Shown here one piece after another: positions 7,406 to 14,112 of a DNA stretch of 19,738 nucleotides (the stretch's first letter is position 1; each line of letters starts with the position of its first letter). Location: the NCBI GenBank assembly GCA_934086815.1, contig CAKOIM010000018.1, forward strand, positions 1 through 19,738, given 5' to 3'. Both the position numbers and the translations under genes were made by a program. Below the pieces are notes generated by a model. That model made no database searches. It was given only the letters and a program-made list of their open reading frames with translations, and was not told the origin of the DNA. This DNA is from an uncultured Bacilli bacterium. GTDB lineage: Bacteria; Bacillota_I; Bacilli_A; RF39; UBA660.

Positions 7406-7603
7406 ATCAAACCCAAATTTTTTATTAAATTTTTCAATGTTTCCAGCACGTTTTGCTTTACCTTGAGTTCCTGTGTAAAATGGATGACATTCACTACAAA
7501 TTTCAACATCAATATTTTCTTTGACTGATTTTGTATTAAATGTTGCCCCACAAGCACAAGTTACTTTAGCATCTTTAACTTCTGGATGAATATTCTTTTT
7601 CAT
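7391..7603 (-). CDS. rpmE: 50S ribosomal protein L31, zinc-binding form
   Basis: 70 aa from the ATG at 7603, chosen for its AAGGAGAG Shine-Dalgarno; the upstream in-frame codons encode nothing family-like. It begins MKKNIHPEVKDAKVTCACGA and continues with CSECHPFYTGTQ and KFNKKFG. The CxC and CxxC pairs are those of the zinc-containing (C+) L31 type. Single-gene unit with its own promoter and terminator. Confidence 0.96.
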   Translation of the reverse strand: MKKNIHPEVKDAKVTCACGATFNTKSVKENIDVEICSECHPFYTGTQGKAKRAGNIEKFNKKFGFDKEQN

Positions 7604-7659
7604 CTTTCTCTCCTTCCGCCATGTTAAATTCATAACATAGTAATTCATATGACTAAAAT

Positions 7660-7687
7660 ATTATAACATATTTATTATATTTATCAA
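7660..7687 (-). promoter_or_regulatory. Sigma-A-type promoter of rpmE
   Basis: The minus strand reads TTGATA (7682-7687), 16 nt, TATAAT (7660-7665). It begins exactly where the GC-rich tail of the upstream surface gene ends, so host AT-rich sequence resumes at the promoter. Confidence 0.65.
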
Positions 7688-7690
7688 GTA

Positions 7691-7847
7691 GCTTTTCAAC
7701 ACCACGACGGCCACTGGCACACGCTTACTGCCTGCGCCAGATAAAGCATTAGTTTTTCGAGCCTTTCAATCTTTTTCGCTTCGCCTATTTTTTTTCGTGG
7801 CTCACCATGTCCCATCAAGGATGCGAAGATTTCGCCTTGCTCCGTCA
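7691..7847 (-). other. Foreign GC-rich tail after surface gene copy 3
   Basis: Composition is unlike the rest of the window (27 of 40 bases are G or C at 7701-7740). It contains a strong minus-strand hairpin, CTGGCGCA with TGTGCCAG (7714-7740, one G-U), and an open frame that could start at a GTG (7848) overlapping the target stop and end at 7696 (50 codons, containing KKIERLEKLMLYLAQAV). I do not recognise this peptide. The likely origin is DNA flanking the variable repeat in the donor DGR, or a cassette remnant. It ends abruptly at the rpmE promoter. Confidence 0.5.
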
Positions 7848-9134
7848 CTATTTCACCAAAATCGGTTTCGCGGCATCGCCGCTTCCACCAGCATAGTTTA
7901 TTGTTGACTTCAGATAAAGGACTGGACGCACGCCGTACGTGTAAGAGTGGACATAGTTGCTGCGGACATTGCCAACGTCGGTCACACGGGAAGCACAGCT
8001 CGAATCGTCCGTCTGAGGCGCCAATGTCCATTCATAAAGTCCCATATACATCCAATTATTTGCTGTAACATTAGCATTATTATAACTGTTTAGTGCTGTA
8101 GACCAAGAACTAGATGACGCTGCATATCCGTAGTCACTAACATACATTAATCCTACTTTTGCATTTACGGTTTTATTTGTTGCTGGACTATTTATTTCAT
8201 TTTGATATGCATTTGGTGCAGTTTGACCTGCAATATTATTATATGTATTTCCCCCGACTTTCCATTCATGGTCTGATATTTTGTCTGACCATTTTGTTCC
8301 ATTTTCATCAATTTTATTTATATAATTCTTATTTAAATTAACTGTATTTAATCTACTTTCACTCCATGTGTTTGCACCTTTTCTATTCCAATAATATCCC
8401 CCAATTTCTGCTTGAGTGTTTTGGCCTTTATTAGTTCCTCCATATCCCGCTGCTTGATATGTTTGACTATAATCCCCATCTGTTCCTAATAATGTTGATT
8501 TAGCATAATCATACTTTATTAATTTTACTTCATCACCAAATACTCCGATGATTCTATATAAATTATCTGATGGGCATGTTCCGTCTTGAGAATCATAACC
8601 AAAACATACAAAGTTATTCGTAGTATCACTTGGACCAGCATAACGGTATGAATTATCTTTAGCTCCATTTGTTAGACTAGCATTATGAATATAAATATTG
8701 GATATTTCACTTCCTTGATTTCCAAATGTTTTTATACATGAAGCTAAATTATCACCATTATTACAATAATCTGCTATTGAAGGTGGAACATATACATCAA
8801 AATAAACGTAACACTTGTCTCCTTCATTACCACTCATAATAACTGCTTTTTTTGAATCATCCCAAGTTAACTTGCTACCTCTTTCACATTTAGAAATATT
8901 TTCATTAAAAACATAACCTTCCGTTGGCCATGAACTAGACGTAGTTTCTTGATATTCCCCAGAACCTGCACTTGTTTCTAACATCATACTTAACATATTA
9001 TTATTTTTTATCTTGCTATCATTAATATTTATACTATTTGAGTATTTTTTAGAATTATAAGAAATAATACTAAAAAGACTAACAATAGAAACAATTACTA
9101 ATAAAATGATTTTACTCTTATTTTTTTTCATCAT
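7848..9134 (-). CDS. Surface protein with diversifiable C-type-lectin-like C-terminus (copy 3)
   Basis: 428 aa. An N-terminal membrane anchor (about 8-25) is followed by a different N-terminal domain from copies 1 and 2 (about 50-115, with SSWPTEGYVFNENISKCERG and GDKCYVYFDVYVP, two cysteines). The C-terminal module (about 145-428) is very close to copy 1: NNFVCFGYDSQDGTCPSDNL, GDEVKLIKYDYA, NTWSESRLNT, KVGLMYVSDYGYAASSSSWS, NWMYMGLYEWTLAPQ, then a varied stretch, GVRPVLYL and a short tail ending PILVK. The start is the first of two ATG after an AGGTAGG Shine-Dalgarno. The last 75 or so codons switch to GC-rich usage unlike the rest of the gene. It is transcribed alone from its own promoter and I see no clear terminator. 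A surface, ligand-binding role is inferred. Confidence 0.8.
   Translation of the reverse strand: MMKKNKSKIILLVIVSIVSLFSIISYNSKKYSNSININDSKIKNNNMLSMMLETSAGSGEYQETTSSSWPTEGYVFNENISKCERGSKLTWDDSKKAVIMSGNEGDKCYVYFDVYVPPSIADYCNNGDNLASCIKTFGNQGSEISNIYIHNASLTNGAKDNSYRYAGPSDTTNNFVCFGYDSQDGTCPSDNLYRIIGVFGDEVKLIKYDYAKSTLLGTDGDYSQTYQAAGYGGTNKGQNTQAEIGGYYWNRKGANTWSESRLNTVNLNKNYINKIDENGTKWSDKISDHEWKVGGNTYNNIAGQTAPNAYQNEINSPATNKTVNAKVGLMYVSDYGYAASSSSWSTALNSYNNANVTANNWMYMGLYEWTLAPQTDDSSCASRVTDVGNVRSNYVHSYTYGVRPVLYLKSTINYAGGSGDAAKPILVK
7870..7882 (-). other. Short GC stem downstream of candidate variable repeat (copy 3)
   Basis: A perfect inverted repeat, GCGGC, GAT loop, GCCGC in coding sense, 40 nt past the variable segment. 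Its position is comparable to the copy 1 stem although the sequence differs, which suggests the structure rather than the sequence is kept. Confidence 0.4.
7923..8012 (-). other. Candidate DGR variable repeat in copy 3
   Basis: A 90-nt counterpart of 180-269, preceded by the 31 nt (8013-8043) that are identical in copy 1. The surrounding 7921-7980 are 34/60 G+C. Residues at varied positions (T, D, S, C, R, V, N, H, Y) are all encoded by codons reachable from adenine-rich template codons. Differences from copy 1 fall mostly at codon positions 1 and 2, while third positions are largely kept, the reverse of ordinary drift. Confidence 0.7.
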
Positions 9135-9219
9135 TTAACCTACCTTTAAAAAATAATAACAAAAATTAAACAAATAAATAGTCGAAATGTGTTGTATATT
9201 ATTTTTTTATCCTATTTAT

Positions 9220-9248
9220 ATTTTAGTTTATAAGCAAGTGTTAGTCAA
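9220..9248 (-). promoter_or_regulatory. Sigma-A-type promoter of surface gene copy 3
   Basis: The minus strand reads TTGACT (9243-9248), 17 nt, TAAAAT (9220-9225). It shares the same -35 hexamer as the copy 2 promoter. The leader would be about 80 nt and AT-rich, with no structure I can name. Confidence 0.6.
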
Positions 9249-9290
9249 TACCACATAAAAAAATTGTTATAATAGGTGTAAATGATAAAC

Positions 9291-9983
9291 TTAAATATTT
9301 TTATATACTTCATATAAATATTTAGCTATTTTTTTATGGGCTTTATAATTTAAATAATAACTAGTTGTATCTAAGTAATAATCTTCTTTTAAAGATATGG
9401 GCAAAACATCAATAAATGTTACATTATAAGTACCGCATAATTTTGTTAATAAATTGTTAATATTAATAACATCTTTTTCTAAGAAATTATTAGCTTTATA
9501 TAAACCTATTACTATAAGCTTTTTGTTATAAAAATCTCTTACATTTCTTAAAAATTTATCCATATCCTTTATATAATTATTTATATCATCTTCGCTTATT
9601 TTATCTATGAGTGATTTTTCAACAAACTCATCCATACCTATGGCAATCGTTACAATATCTGATTTATCTATGATTTGTTTTAATGGTTGATGCGTTCTTT
9701 TTCCAATTACATTTCTATCTAAATAATCATTTAAATCTTTTACTCTTAAATGAAGAACAGAAAATTCATCGTTATAATTTTCTAAATCATTTCTTTTTAA
9801 AATGTATTCTTTTAAATAATCATTAAAACTAGCACCAGGTATTTTATATGGTGTCATACCTAAACTAAAGCTATCTCCGATAGCGGTTAATGTAGTTTTA
9901 CTTGGACCTTGTAAATTACTTATAAACAAAGTTATTGCAACACCTACGCCTATAATTATTAAAAGTTTATATCTTCTTTTCAT
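9291..9983 (-). CDS. Membrane-anchored SGNH/GDSL-like hydrolase
   Basis: 230 aa from the ATG at 9983 behind GGGGGT. An N-terminal membrane segment (about 7-23) is followed by the SGNH block I, LTAIGDSFSLG (Ser38). The block III region IVTIAIGMDEF carries a Gly but Met-Asp-Glu instead of the usual Asn-Asp. The C-terminal block V reads YYLNYKAHKKIA, with the His but without the usual Asp three residues before it. A catalytic triad is therefore not certain. Relatives are secreted esterases or O-acetyl transferase/esterase-type enzymes acting on cell-wall polymers; the substrate here is unknown. It follows murA after a terminator. Confidence 0.75.
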   Translation of the reverse strand: MKRRYKLLIIIGVGVAITLFISNLQGPSKTTLTAIGDSFSLGMTPYKIPGASFNDYLKEYILKRNDLENYNDEFSVLHLRVKDLNDYLDRNVIGKRTHQPLKQIIDKSDIVTIAIGMDEFVEKSLIDKISEDDINNYIKDMDKFLRNVRDFYNKKLIVIGLYKANNFLEKDVININNLLTKLCGTYNVTFIDVLPISLKEDYYLDTTSYYLNYKAHKKIAKYLYEVYKNI

Positions 9984-9995
9984 TATACCCCCATT

Positions 9996-10019
9996 AAAAA
10001 ATGTAGATTTCTCTACATT
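9996..10019 (-). terminator. Intrinsic terminator of murA
   Basis: The minus strand reads AATGTAGA, a GAAA tetraloop, TCTACATT and a T run continuing to 9996. It overlaps the murA stop codon and lies just before the Shine-Dalgarno of the SGNH gene. Confidence 0.8.
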
Positions 10020-11271
10020 ATACTTCAACGATTTTAATATTAGCACCAACTTTAGATAATTTATTTATAATTCTTTCATATCCCCTTAAAATATGTTCCG
10101 CATCGTTAATAACAGTTTCACCATCTGCTATAAGCCCAGCAGTAACTAAAGCGGCTCCAGCTCTTAAATCTGTCGCTGTAATTTCTGCTCCATGTAACTT
10201 TGTAGGTCCAAAAATTTTTGCATGTTGTCTTTCAGCTTCAATATTTGCTCCCATTTGATTTAAATACTTAACATGTCCCATTCTATTTTCCCATATAGTT
10301 TCTTCAAATAAAGAAATACCACTTGCTTGAGTTAATAAAACTGCTATTGGTTGTCCTAAGTCCGTTGGGAATCCTGGATATACAACAGTTCTAATATTAG
10401 TTGGTTTTAAATGATCACTTTTATTTAAAATCATTCTATGATTTTCTAGCTTAAAGTCTACGCCCATTTCTTGTAACTTATTTAATAAAACAATATTATG
10501 TTCTGGTACTAAGCCATCTATTTCTAAGTTATCCCCAAGTAAAGCTCCCATAATAACATAAGTTCCTGCTTCTATTCTATCAGGTATAACTTTTATTTTA
10601 GCTCCATGTAAAGATTCTACGCCATCTATTTCTATACGATCTGTACCAGCTCCCTTAATATTAGCTCCCATATTATTAAGTAAATCTGCTATGTTAGTTA
10701 TTTCAGCTTCCCTTGCTGCATTTTCAATAACAGTTTTACCCTTAGCTAAACTAGCCGCTAACATAATGTTTACCGTAGCACCCACAGATGCAAAATCTAA
10801 AAATATATTAGCTCCTTTTAAATTTTTGGCAGTTATTATATACTTAGAATCTTCTTTTGTTACTGTTGCACCTAATGCTTCAAATCCTTTTAAATGTAAG
10901 TCTATTGGTCTACTACCTATATTACAACCCCCAGGAAAATAAATTTCAACATGTTTAAATCTTCCTAGTAAAGCCCCCATAAAATAATAAGAAGCTCTTA
11001 ATCTATTACTTAAATTCTCTGGAATAACAACATTTTTAATATCTTTTGCATTTATCTTAACACAATCTTTATTTTTGTTTACATCAACATTTAATAATTT
11101 TACAATTTCTATTAACGCATCTTTATCTGATATATTGGGAACATTTGTTATCGTAACTTCACCATCAGCCATAATTGCCGCGGGTATTAAAGCAACAACA
11201 CTATTTTTAGCACCTCCTATTTTAATTTTTCCACTTAAGGTATTTTTTCCTTCAATTATAATTTTTTTCAA
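10018..11271 (-). CDS. murA: UDP-N-acetylglucosamine 1-carboxyvinyltransferase
   Basis: 417 aa, normal length. It catalyses the first committed step of peptidoglycan synthesis, transfer of enolpyruvate from PEP to UDP-GlcNAc. Visible features are IKIGGAKNS near the N-terminus (substrate Lys-Asn pair), PGGCNIGSRPIDLHLKGFEA with the catalytic Cys at about 116 (the fosfomycin target residue is present), and YPGFPTDLGQP. I chose the TTG at 11271, 5 nt after AGGTGA; the in-frame GTG at 11280 is part of that Shine-Dalgarno. It lies next to spoIID-type genes, as in Bacillus. Confidence 0.96.
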   Translation of the reverse strand: MKKIIIEGKNTLSGKIKIGGAKNSVVALIPAAIMADGEVTITNVPNISDKDALIEIVKLLNVDVNKNKDCVKINAKDIKNVVIPENLSNRLRASYYFMGALLGRFKHVEIYFPGGCNIGSRPIDLHLKGFEALGATVTKEDSKYIITAKNLKGANIFLDFASVGATVNIMLAASLAKGKTVIENAAREAEITNIADLLNNMGANIKGAGTDRIEIDGVESLHGAKIKVIPDRIEAGTYVIMGALLGDNLEIDGLVPEHNIVLLNKLQEMGVDFKLENHRMILNKSDHLKPTNIRTVVYPGFPTDLGQPIAVLLTQASGISLFEETIWENRMGHVKYLNQMGANIEAERQHAKIFGPTKLHGAEITATDLRAGAALVTAGLIADGETVINDAEHILRGYERIINKLSKVGANIKIVEV

Positions 11272-11288
11272 AAACTTCACCTCATTTA

Positions 11289-11294
11289 ATTATA
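11289..11294 (-). promoter_or_regulatory. Possible -10 of the murA promoter
   Basis: A perfect TATAAT on the minus strand, 17 nt from a poor -35 (GGTACA). The implied start near 11282 would place the Shine-Dalgarno almost at the 5' end of the transcript. Confidence 0.4.
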
Positions 11295-11414
11295 TTAACT
11301 ATCCATATGATTGTACCAAATTTCTAATAAAATGTCTTCAATTTTAAAAAAATATATTGATTTAAATAAATGCGCTACTACTCTAAATGTTGGAATATGA
11401 AGAACATTGCTTAA

Positions 11415-11549
11415 GTAGCAACTATAAACATTTACCCTAACGAACATAAACTAAAAATTCTAGGTAAAGGCAAACATGGAAAAATAACCATTATTCCTGA
11501 TATTGTTACCAAACATCTAAGAGAGAAAATACATTCTCTTATTACATAA
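11415..11549 (+). pseudogene. Tyrosine recombinase fragment (central part)
   Basis: A 44-codon open stretch on the plus strand, bounded by stops, that reads INIYPNEHKLKILGKGKHGK followed by ITIIPDIVTKHLREKI. This is the beta-hairpin and GKG(N)KER-like segment of XerC/phage-type integrases. Upstream (about 11370-11414) other frames carry CATTLNVGI and RTLLK split by stops, consistent with decayed integrase sequence before it. There is no start codon and no complete catalytic set. The next recognisable piece is at 12163. Confidence 0.5.
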
Positions 11550-11551
11550 TC

Positions 11552-11588
11552 AAAAAAAAAATAGGGCTCTACCGCTAGATAGTACCCT
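11552..11588 (-). terminator. Strong intrinsic terminator after the Abi_2-like fragment
   Basis: The minus strand carries stem AGGGT, A-A mismatch, CTATC, loop TAGC, GGTAG, then GCCCT, then an A and ten T. It lies 67 nt after the stop of the HEPN fragment, suggesting the insert came with its own transcription end. Confidence 0.75.
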
Positions 11589-11654
11589 TACAAAAATGTA
11601 TTACCATTTTTTCCTTGCATAACCACAATATCATATATTAATAGTCATGTCAAA

Positions 11655-12160
11655 CTATTTTAAATCTGAGTTTACATTATAATTTTTTTCAATGATTTTT
11701 TTAAAATATAAATATACAGATTTCAATAGTTCATTATTATTATAATATTCTTTATGATGAATTATTCTTTCAAAAAACAATTCGTTAATGTCTTCTGTTA
11801 TATTTTTCTTAATACCCTTGCTAGTTACTATTTCATTAACCATATATAATGCATAAGTCATCTGTCTTATTCTAGAATTTCTCAATTTATTATTTCTTGT
11901 TTCTTTACCTACTTTACTTTCTATTAAATAATTAATAACTAATGTATCCGCTCTATGTAGATTATCTTTTTTATCTAGTTCTGATAAAACGCAGGAATTA
12001 TGAGCTACTGCATTTCTAAGTTTTACTATTTCTCTTAAAATAAATATGTTTTTAAGTTCATTTTCTAAATTATATTCTTTAGAAAAAAATTCATAAAAAT
12101 TAACTAATTCACCAAATGTAATTATCTCAAGAAATTCCCATACAGGAATATTTTCTAATT
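11655..12160 (-). pseudogene. 5'-truncated Abi_2-family HEPN gene
   Basis: An open frame of about 168 codons from just inside a TAA near 12161 to the stop at 11655, without a usable start at its 5' end. It reads IPVWEFLEIITFGELVNFYE, then LREIVKLRNAVAHNSCVLSE, then NNKLRNSRIRQMTYALYMVN. RNAVAH fits the HEPN Rx4H ribonuclease motif, and IPVWEFLEIITFGEL is typical of Abi_2 (AbiD/AbiF-like) abortive-infection proteins. These are usually about 300 aa, so the N-terminal third to half is missing. The break coincides with the integrase C-terminal piece on the other strand. Probably non-functional; a short product from a TTG at 11885 would lack the motif. Confidence 0.65.
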
Positions 12161-12162
12161 AT

Positions 12163-12237
12163 AAAAATATTTCATTTCATACATTAAGACATTCCTTTGC
12201 TACTCACTATTTAATGAAACGTATTAACAATATCTAA
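12163..12237 (+). pseudogene. Tyrosine recombinase fragment (C-terminal box)
   Basis: Plus-strand codons read KNISFHTLRHSFATHYLMKR and then a stop. HTLRHSFATH is the box II HxLRH signature of tyrosine recombinases, carrying catalytic His and Arg. The final LGH and catalytic Tyr box is absent. It is in the same orientation as the central fragment at 11415-11549 but 613 nt beyond it, where only about 150 nt would be expected, so the gene is interrupted by the Abi_2 segment and decayed. Confidence 0.6.
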
Positions 12238-12277
12238 CTTTACTATTTGTCATAAAATACAAAACGTTATAGCACAT

Positions 12278-12811
12278 TTAAATTAAATGATACAAACCTA
12301 ATACTAATAGTAACATAAGACCTAGTATATTAGCATAAGAGCCTATATATTTACTTGCATATTTACCAATTATTAAACCTATGGAAGTAAATGAAAAACT
12401 ACATGTAGAAAAAAGTATACTTGATAATAAATATTTATTAGTTATATCACTTATACCAAGTCCTATGGTAAATGCATCTATACTTACACTAAAAGCTAAT
12501 AAAAAAACACTTAAAGGTTTTAAATCAATATTTATTTCTTCTTTTTTAAAATACTGAATAGCTAAATTTATACTTAAAAAAATTAATACAAGACCTAGTA
12601 AAACATTACCAGCAATATTTAAATATTTTATAATACTACTACCAATAATATTTCCTATAAGTGGTAAAACAAAATGAAATATAGAAACTAAAAAAGGAAA
12701 AAAGTTAAGTAATTTAGTTTTTATAGATAAAGAACCTAAACTTAAAGATAAAGAAAAAGTATCCATTGATAAAGAAATACCTATTAACAAAATGGATACA
12801 AATTCTTTCAT
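12278..12811 (-). CDS. mntP: MntP-family manganese efflux protein
   Basis: 177 aa with six predicted membrane helices in two related halves. Each half carries an acidic membrane motif: SLSMDTFSLSLSLG (Asp about 17) and SVSIDAFTIGLGIS. These are the conserved aspartates of the MntP/YtaF family (PF02659). The role is probably Mn2+ export at the plasma membrane; the sporulation relative YtaF is an alternative. The position near prfA, prmC and spoIIR matches B. subtilis mntP (ywlD). The ATG at 12811 was chosen for its GGTGAT Shine-Dalgarno. No clear terminator follows before the scar. Confidence 0.85.
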   Translation of the reverse strand: MKEFVSILLIGISLSMDTFSLSLSLGSLSIKTKLLNFFPFLVSIFHFVLPLIGNIIGSSIIKYLNIAGNVLLGLVLIFLSINLAIQYFKKEEINIDLKPLSVFLLAFSVSIDAFTIGLGISDITNKYLLSSILFSTCSFSFTSIGLIIGKYASKYIGSYANILGLMLLLVLGLYHLI

Positions 12812-12854
12812 TTTATCACCAATAAAATATATGCTTAAATACAATTATTAATGT

Positions 12855-13355
12855 TTACTTATCTAGTAATTCTTTTATATAAGAAGTATATGTATATTCA
12901 TCATAATTTTCTTCTTCAGCTTCAATTAAACATAAGGGAGGAAATAATACACACCACCAATTATCACCTAAGCCATCCCCTAGTGTAACTACTAAAGATT
13001 CATAGTCTCCACTAGAATATTTAAGACCTTTATAAATTTTTTCCGGAAAATAATTTAATCCAAAATTTATATTATAATCTAAATTATGTTTTTCAATAGT
13101 CTTTTTAATTTCATTCATATTATTATTAATATTTTCAATCGTACCATCTTTTGTATAAGAATTTGATAATATAGAGCCTAATACAGGTTCTAAATCTTTT
13201 TTTAATTTTATTTTTTCTTCTTGATCTTTTATATTATTACTATTTGCTATTATTCTAAATCTAATAGCATCGCTTGGGATAATTATTTGTTCTTGTCTTG
13301 AATTTAATAAAAGTAAAACCATTACTACAAATAAAGCTATTACTATCTTTTTCAT
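12855..13355 (-). CDS. spoIIR: Stage II sporulation protein R
   Basis: 166 aa. A signal/anchor (about 3-17) is followed by IRFRIIANSNNIKDQEEKIK, FGLNYFPEKIYKGLKYSSGD and GDNWWCVLFPPLCLIEAEEE, all SpoIIR signatures. It is made in the forespore and secreted into the intermembrane space, where it triggers SpoIIGA to process pro-sigma-E. The ATG at 13355 has AGGTGA 5 nt upstream; an in-frame GTG inside that motif was rejected. It follows the prmC terminator by about 26 nt and I see no clear forespore promoter in that short gap. Confidence 0.95.
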   Translation of the reverse strand: MKKIVIALFVVMVLLLLNSRQEQIIIPSDAIRFRIIANSNNIKDQEEKIKLKKDLEPVLGSILSNSYTKDGTIENINNNMNEIKKTIEKHNLDYNINFGLNYFPEKIYKGLKYSSGDYESLVVTLGDGLGDNWWCVLFPPLCLIEAEEENYDEYTYTSYIKELLDK

Positions 13356-13380
13356 GAATATCACCTAAAAAGATATTGGT

Positions 13381-13420
13381 AAAAAAAATACTTATTTATT
13401 CATTAAATATAAATAAGTAT
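13381..13420 (-). terminator. Intrinsic terminator of the ywiB-argS-rpoE-prfA-prmC unit
   Basis: Minus-strand stem of 12 perfect pairs, ATACTTATTTAT and ATAAATAAGTAT, 9-nt loop, followed by seven T. Its 5' arm is the last codons of prmC. Confidence 0.8.
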
Positions 13421-14112
13421 CTTGTTAAACCTTGTAAGTCTTTTTTAAATTCATATTTTAAATTGTATTGTTTAAGTAAATCAGTAAGTAATTCTTCTTG
13501 ATTATCACCTATTTCTAAGGCTATTAAACCCGGTTTATTTAAACGTTTCAAGTGTTTATTTAATATTACCTCATAAAAGTATATTCCTCTATTAGGTGCA
13601 TATAAAGCTAAACTAGGTTCATTATTCTTTACTATTTTTTGAACATAACCATCCTCAGGTATATATGGTGGATTAGATATTATACAATCATAATTATCTT
13701 TTAAATCATCTTCCATACTTTGTTTTATAAATGTTATATCTACATTATTTTCTAAAGCATTATTTTTAGCAACATCTAAAGCAGATTCAGATATATCCAA
13801 GGCCGTAACAAAAGCATCTATATTTTTCTTTAAAGCTATGGCAATACATCCACTACCAGTACCTAAATCAATTATATTAATTTTTTTATTAAATTTATTT
13901 TTAATAATTTTAATTGCCTCATCAACTAACACTTCAGTTTCAAATCTCGGAATTAAAACTCTTTTATCTACATTTATTTTACAATTTAAAAATTCTACAT
14001 TACCAATTAAATACTGAACTGGCGTAGTTTTTAATAATTCATCTAATTCATCTTCTTGATACTTTTCTAGTAAAATATCTAAATCAGGTTTACTAATAAA
14101 ATCATACTTCAT
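13396..14112 (-). CDS. prmC: Peptide chain release factor N5-glutamine methyltransferase
   Basis: 238 aa. It contains the SAM-binding motif IDLGTGSGCIAIAL (about 81-94) and the glutamine-binding NPPYIPEDG (147-155), preceded by PVQYLIGNVEF. It methylates the GGQ glutamine of release factors, and the gene follows prfA. It is shorter than the usual 275-290 aa because the N-terminal helical domain is reduced to about 30 residues. The ATG overlaps the prfA stop by one base and has no strong Shine-Dalgarno, so translation is probably coupled. Confidence 0.93.
   Translation of the reverse strand: MKYDFISKPDLDILLEKYQEDELDELLKTTPVQYLIGNVEFLNCKINVDKRVLIPRFETEVLVDEAIKIIKNKFNKKINIIDLGTGSGCIAIALKKNIDAFVTALDISESALDVAKNNALENNVDITFIKQSMEDDLKDNYDCIISNPPYIPEDGYVQKIVKNNEPSLALYAPNRGIYFYEVILNKHLKRLNKPGLIALEIGDNQEELLTDLLKQYNLKYEFKKDLQGLTRYLFIFNE

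Noticed and set aside
7691..7847. Template repeat or Avd gene in the GC-rich tail
   Set aside because: It does not resemble the variable repeats, and the 50-residue peptide does not convincingly match Avd by eye.
7696..8031. A 111-codon minus-strand frame running through the end of surface copy 3
   Set aside because: It overlaps the better supported target gene in another frame. Only the part after 7848 is free of that gene, and it shows no recognisable domain, so I list it as an unexplained tail rather than a gene.
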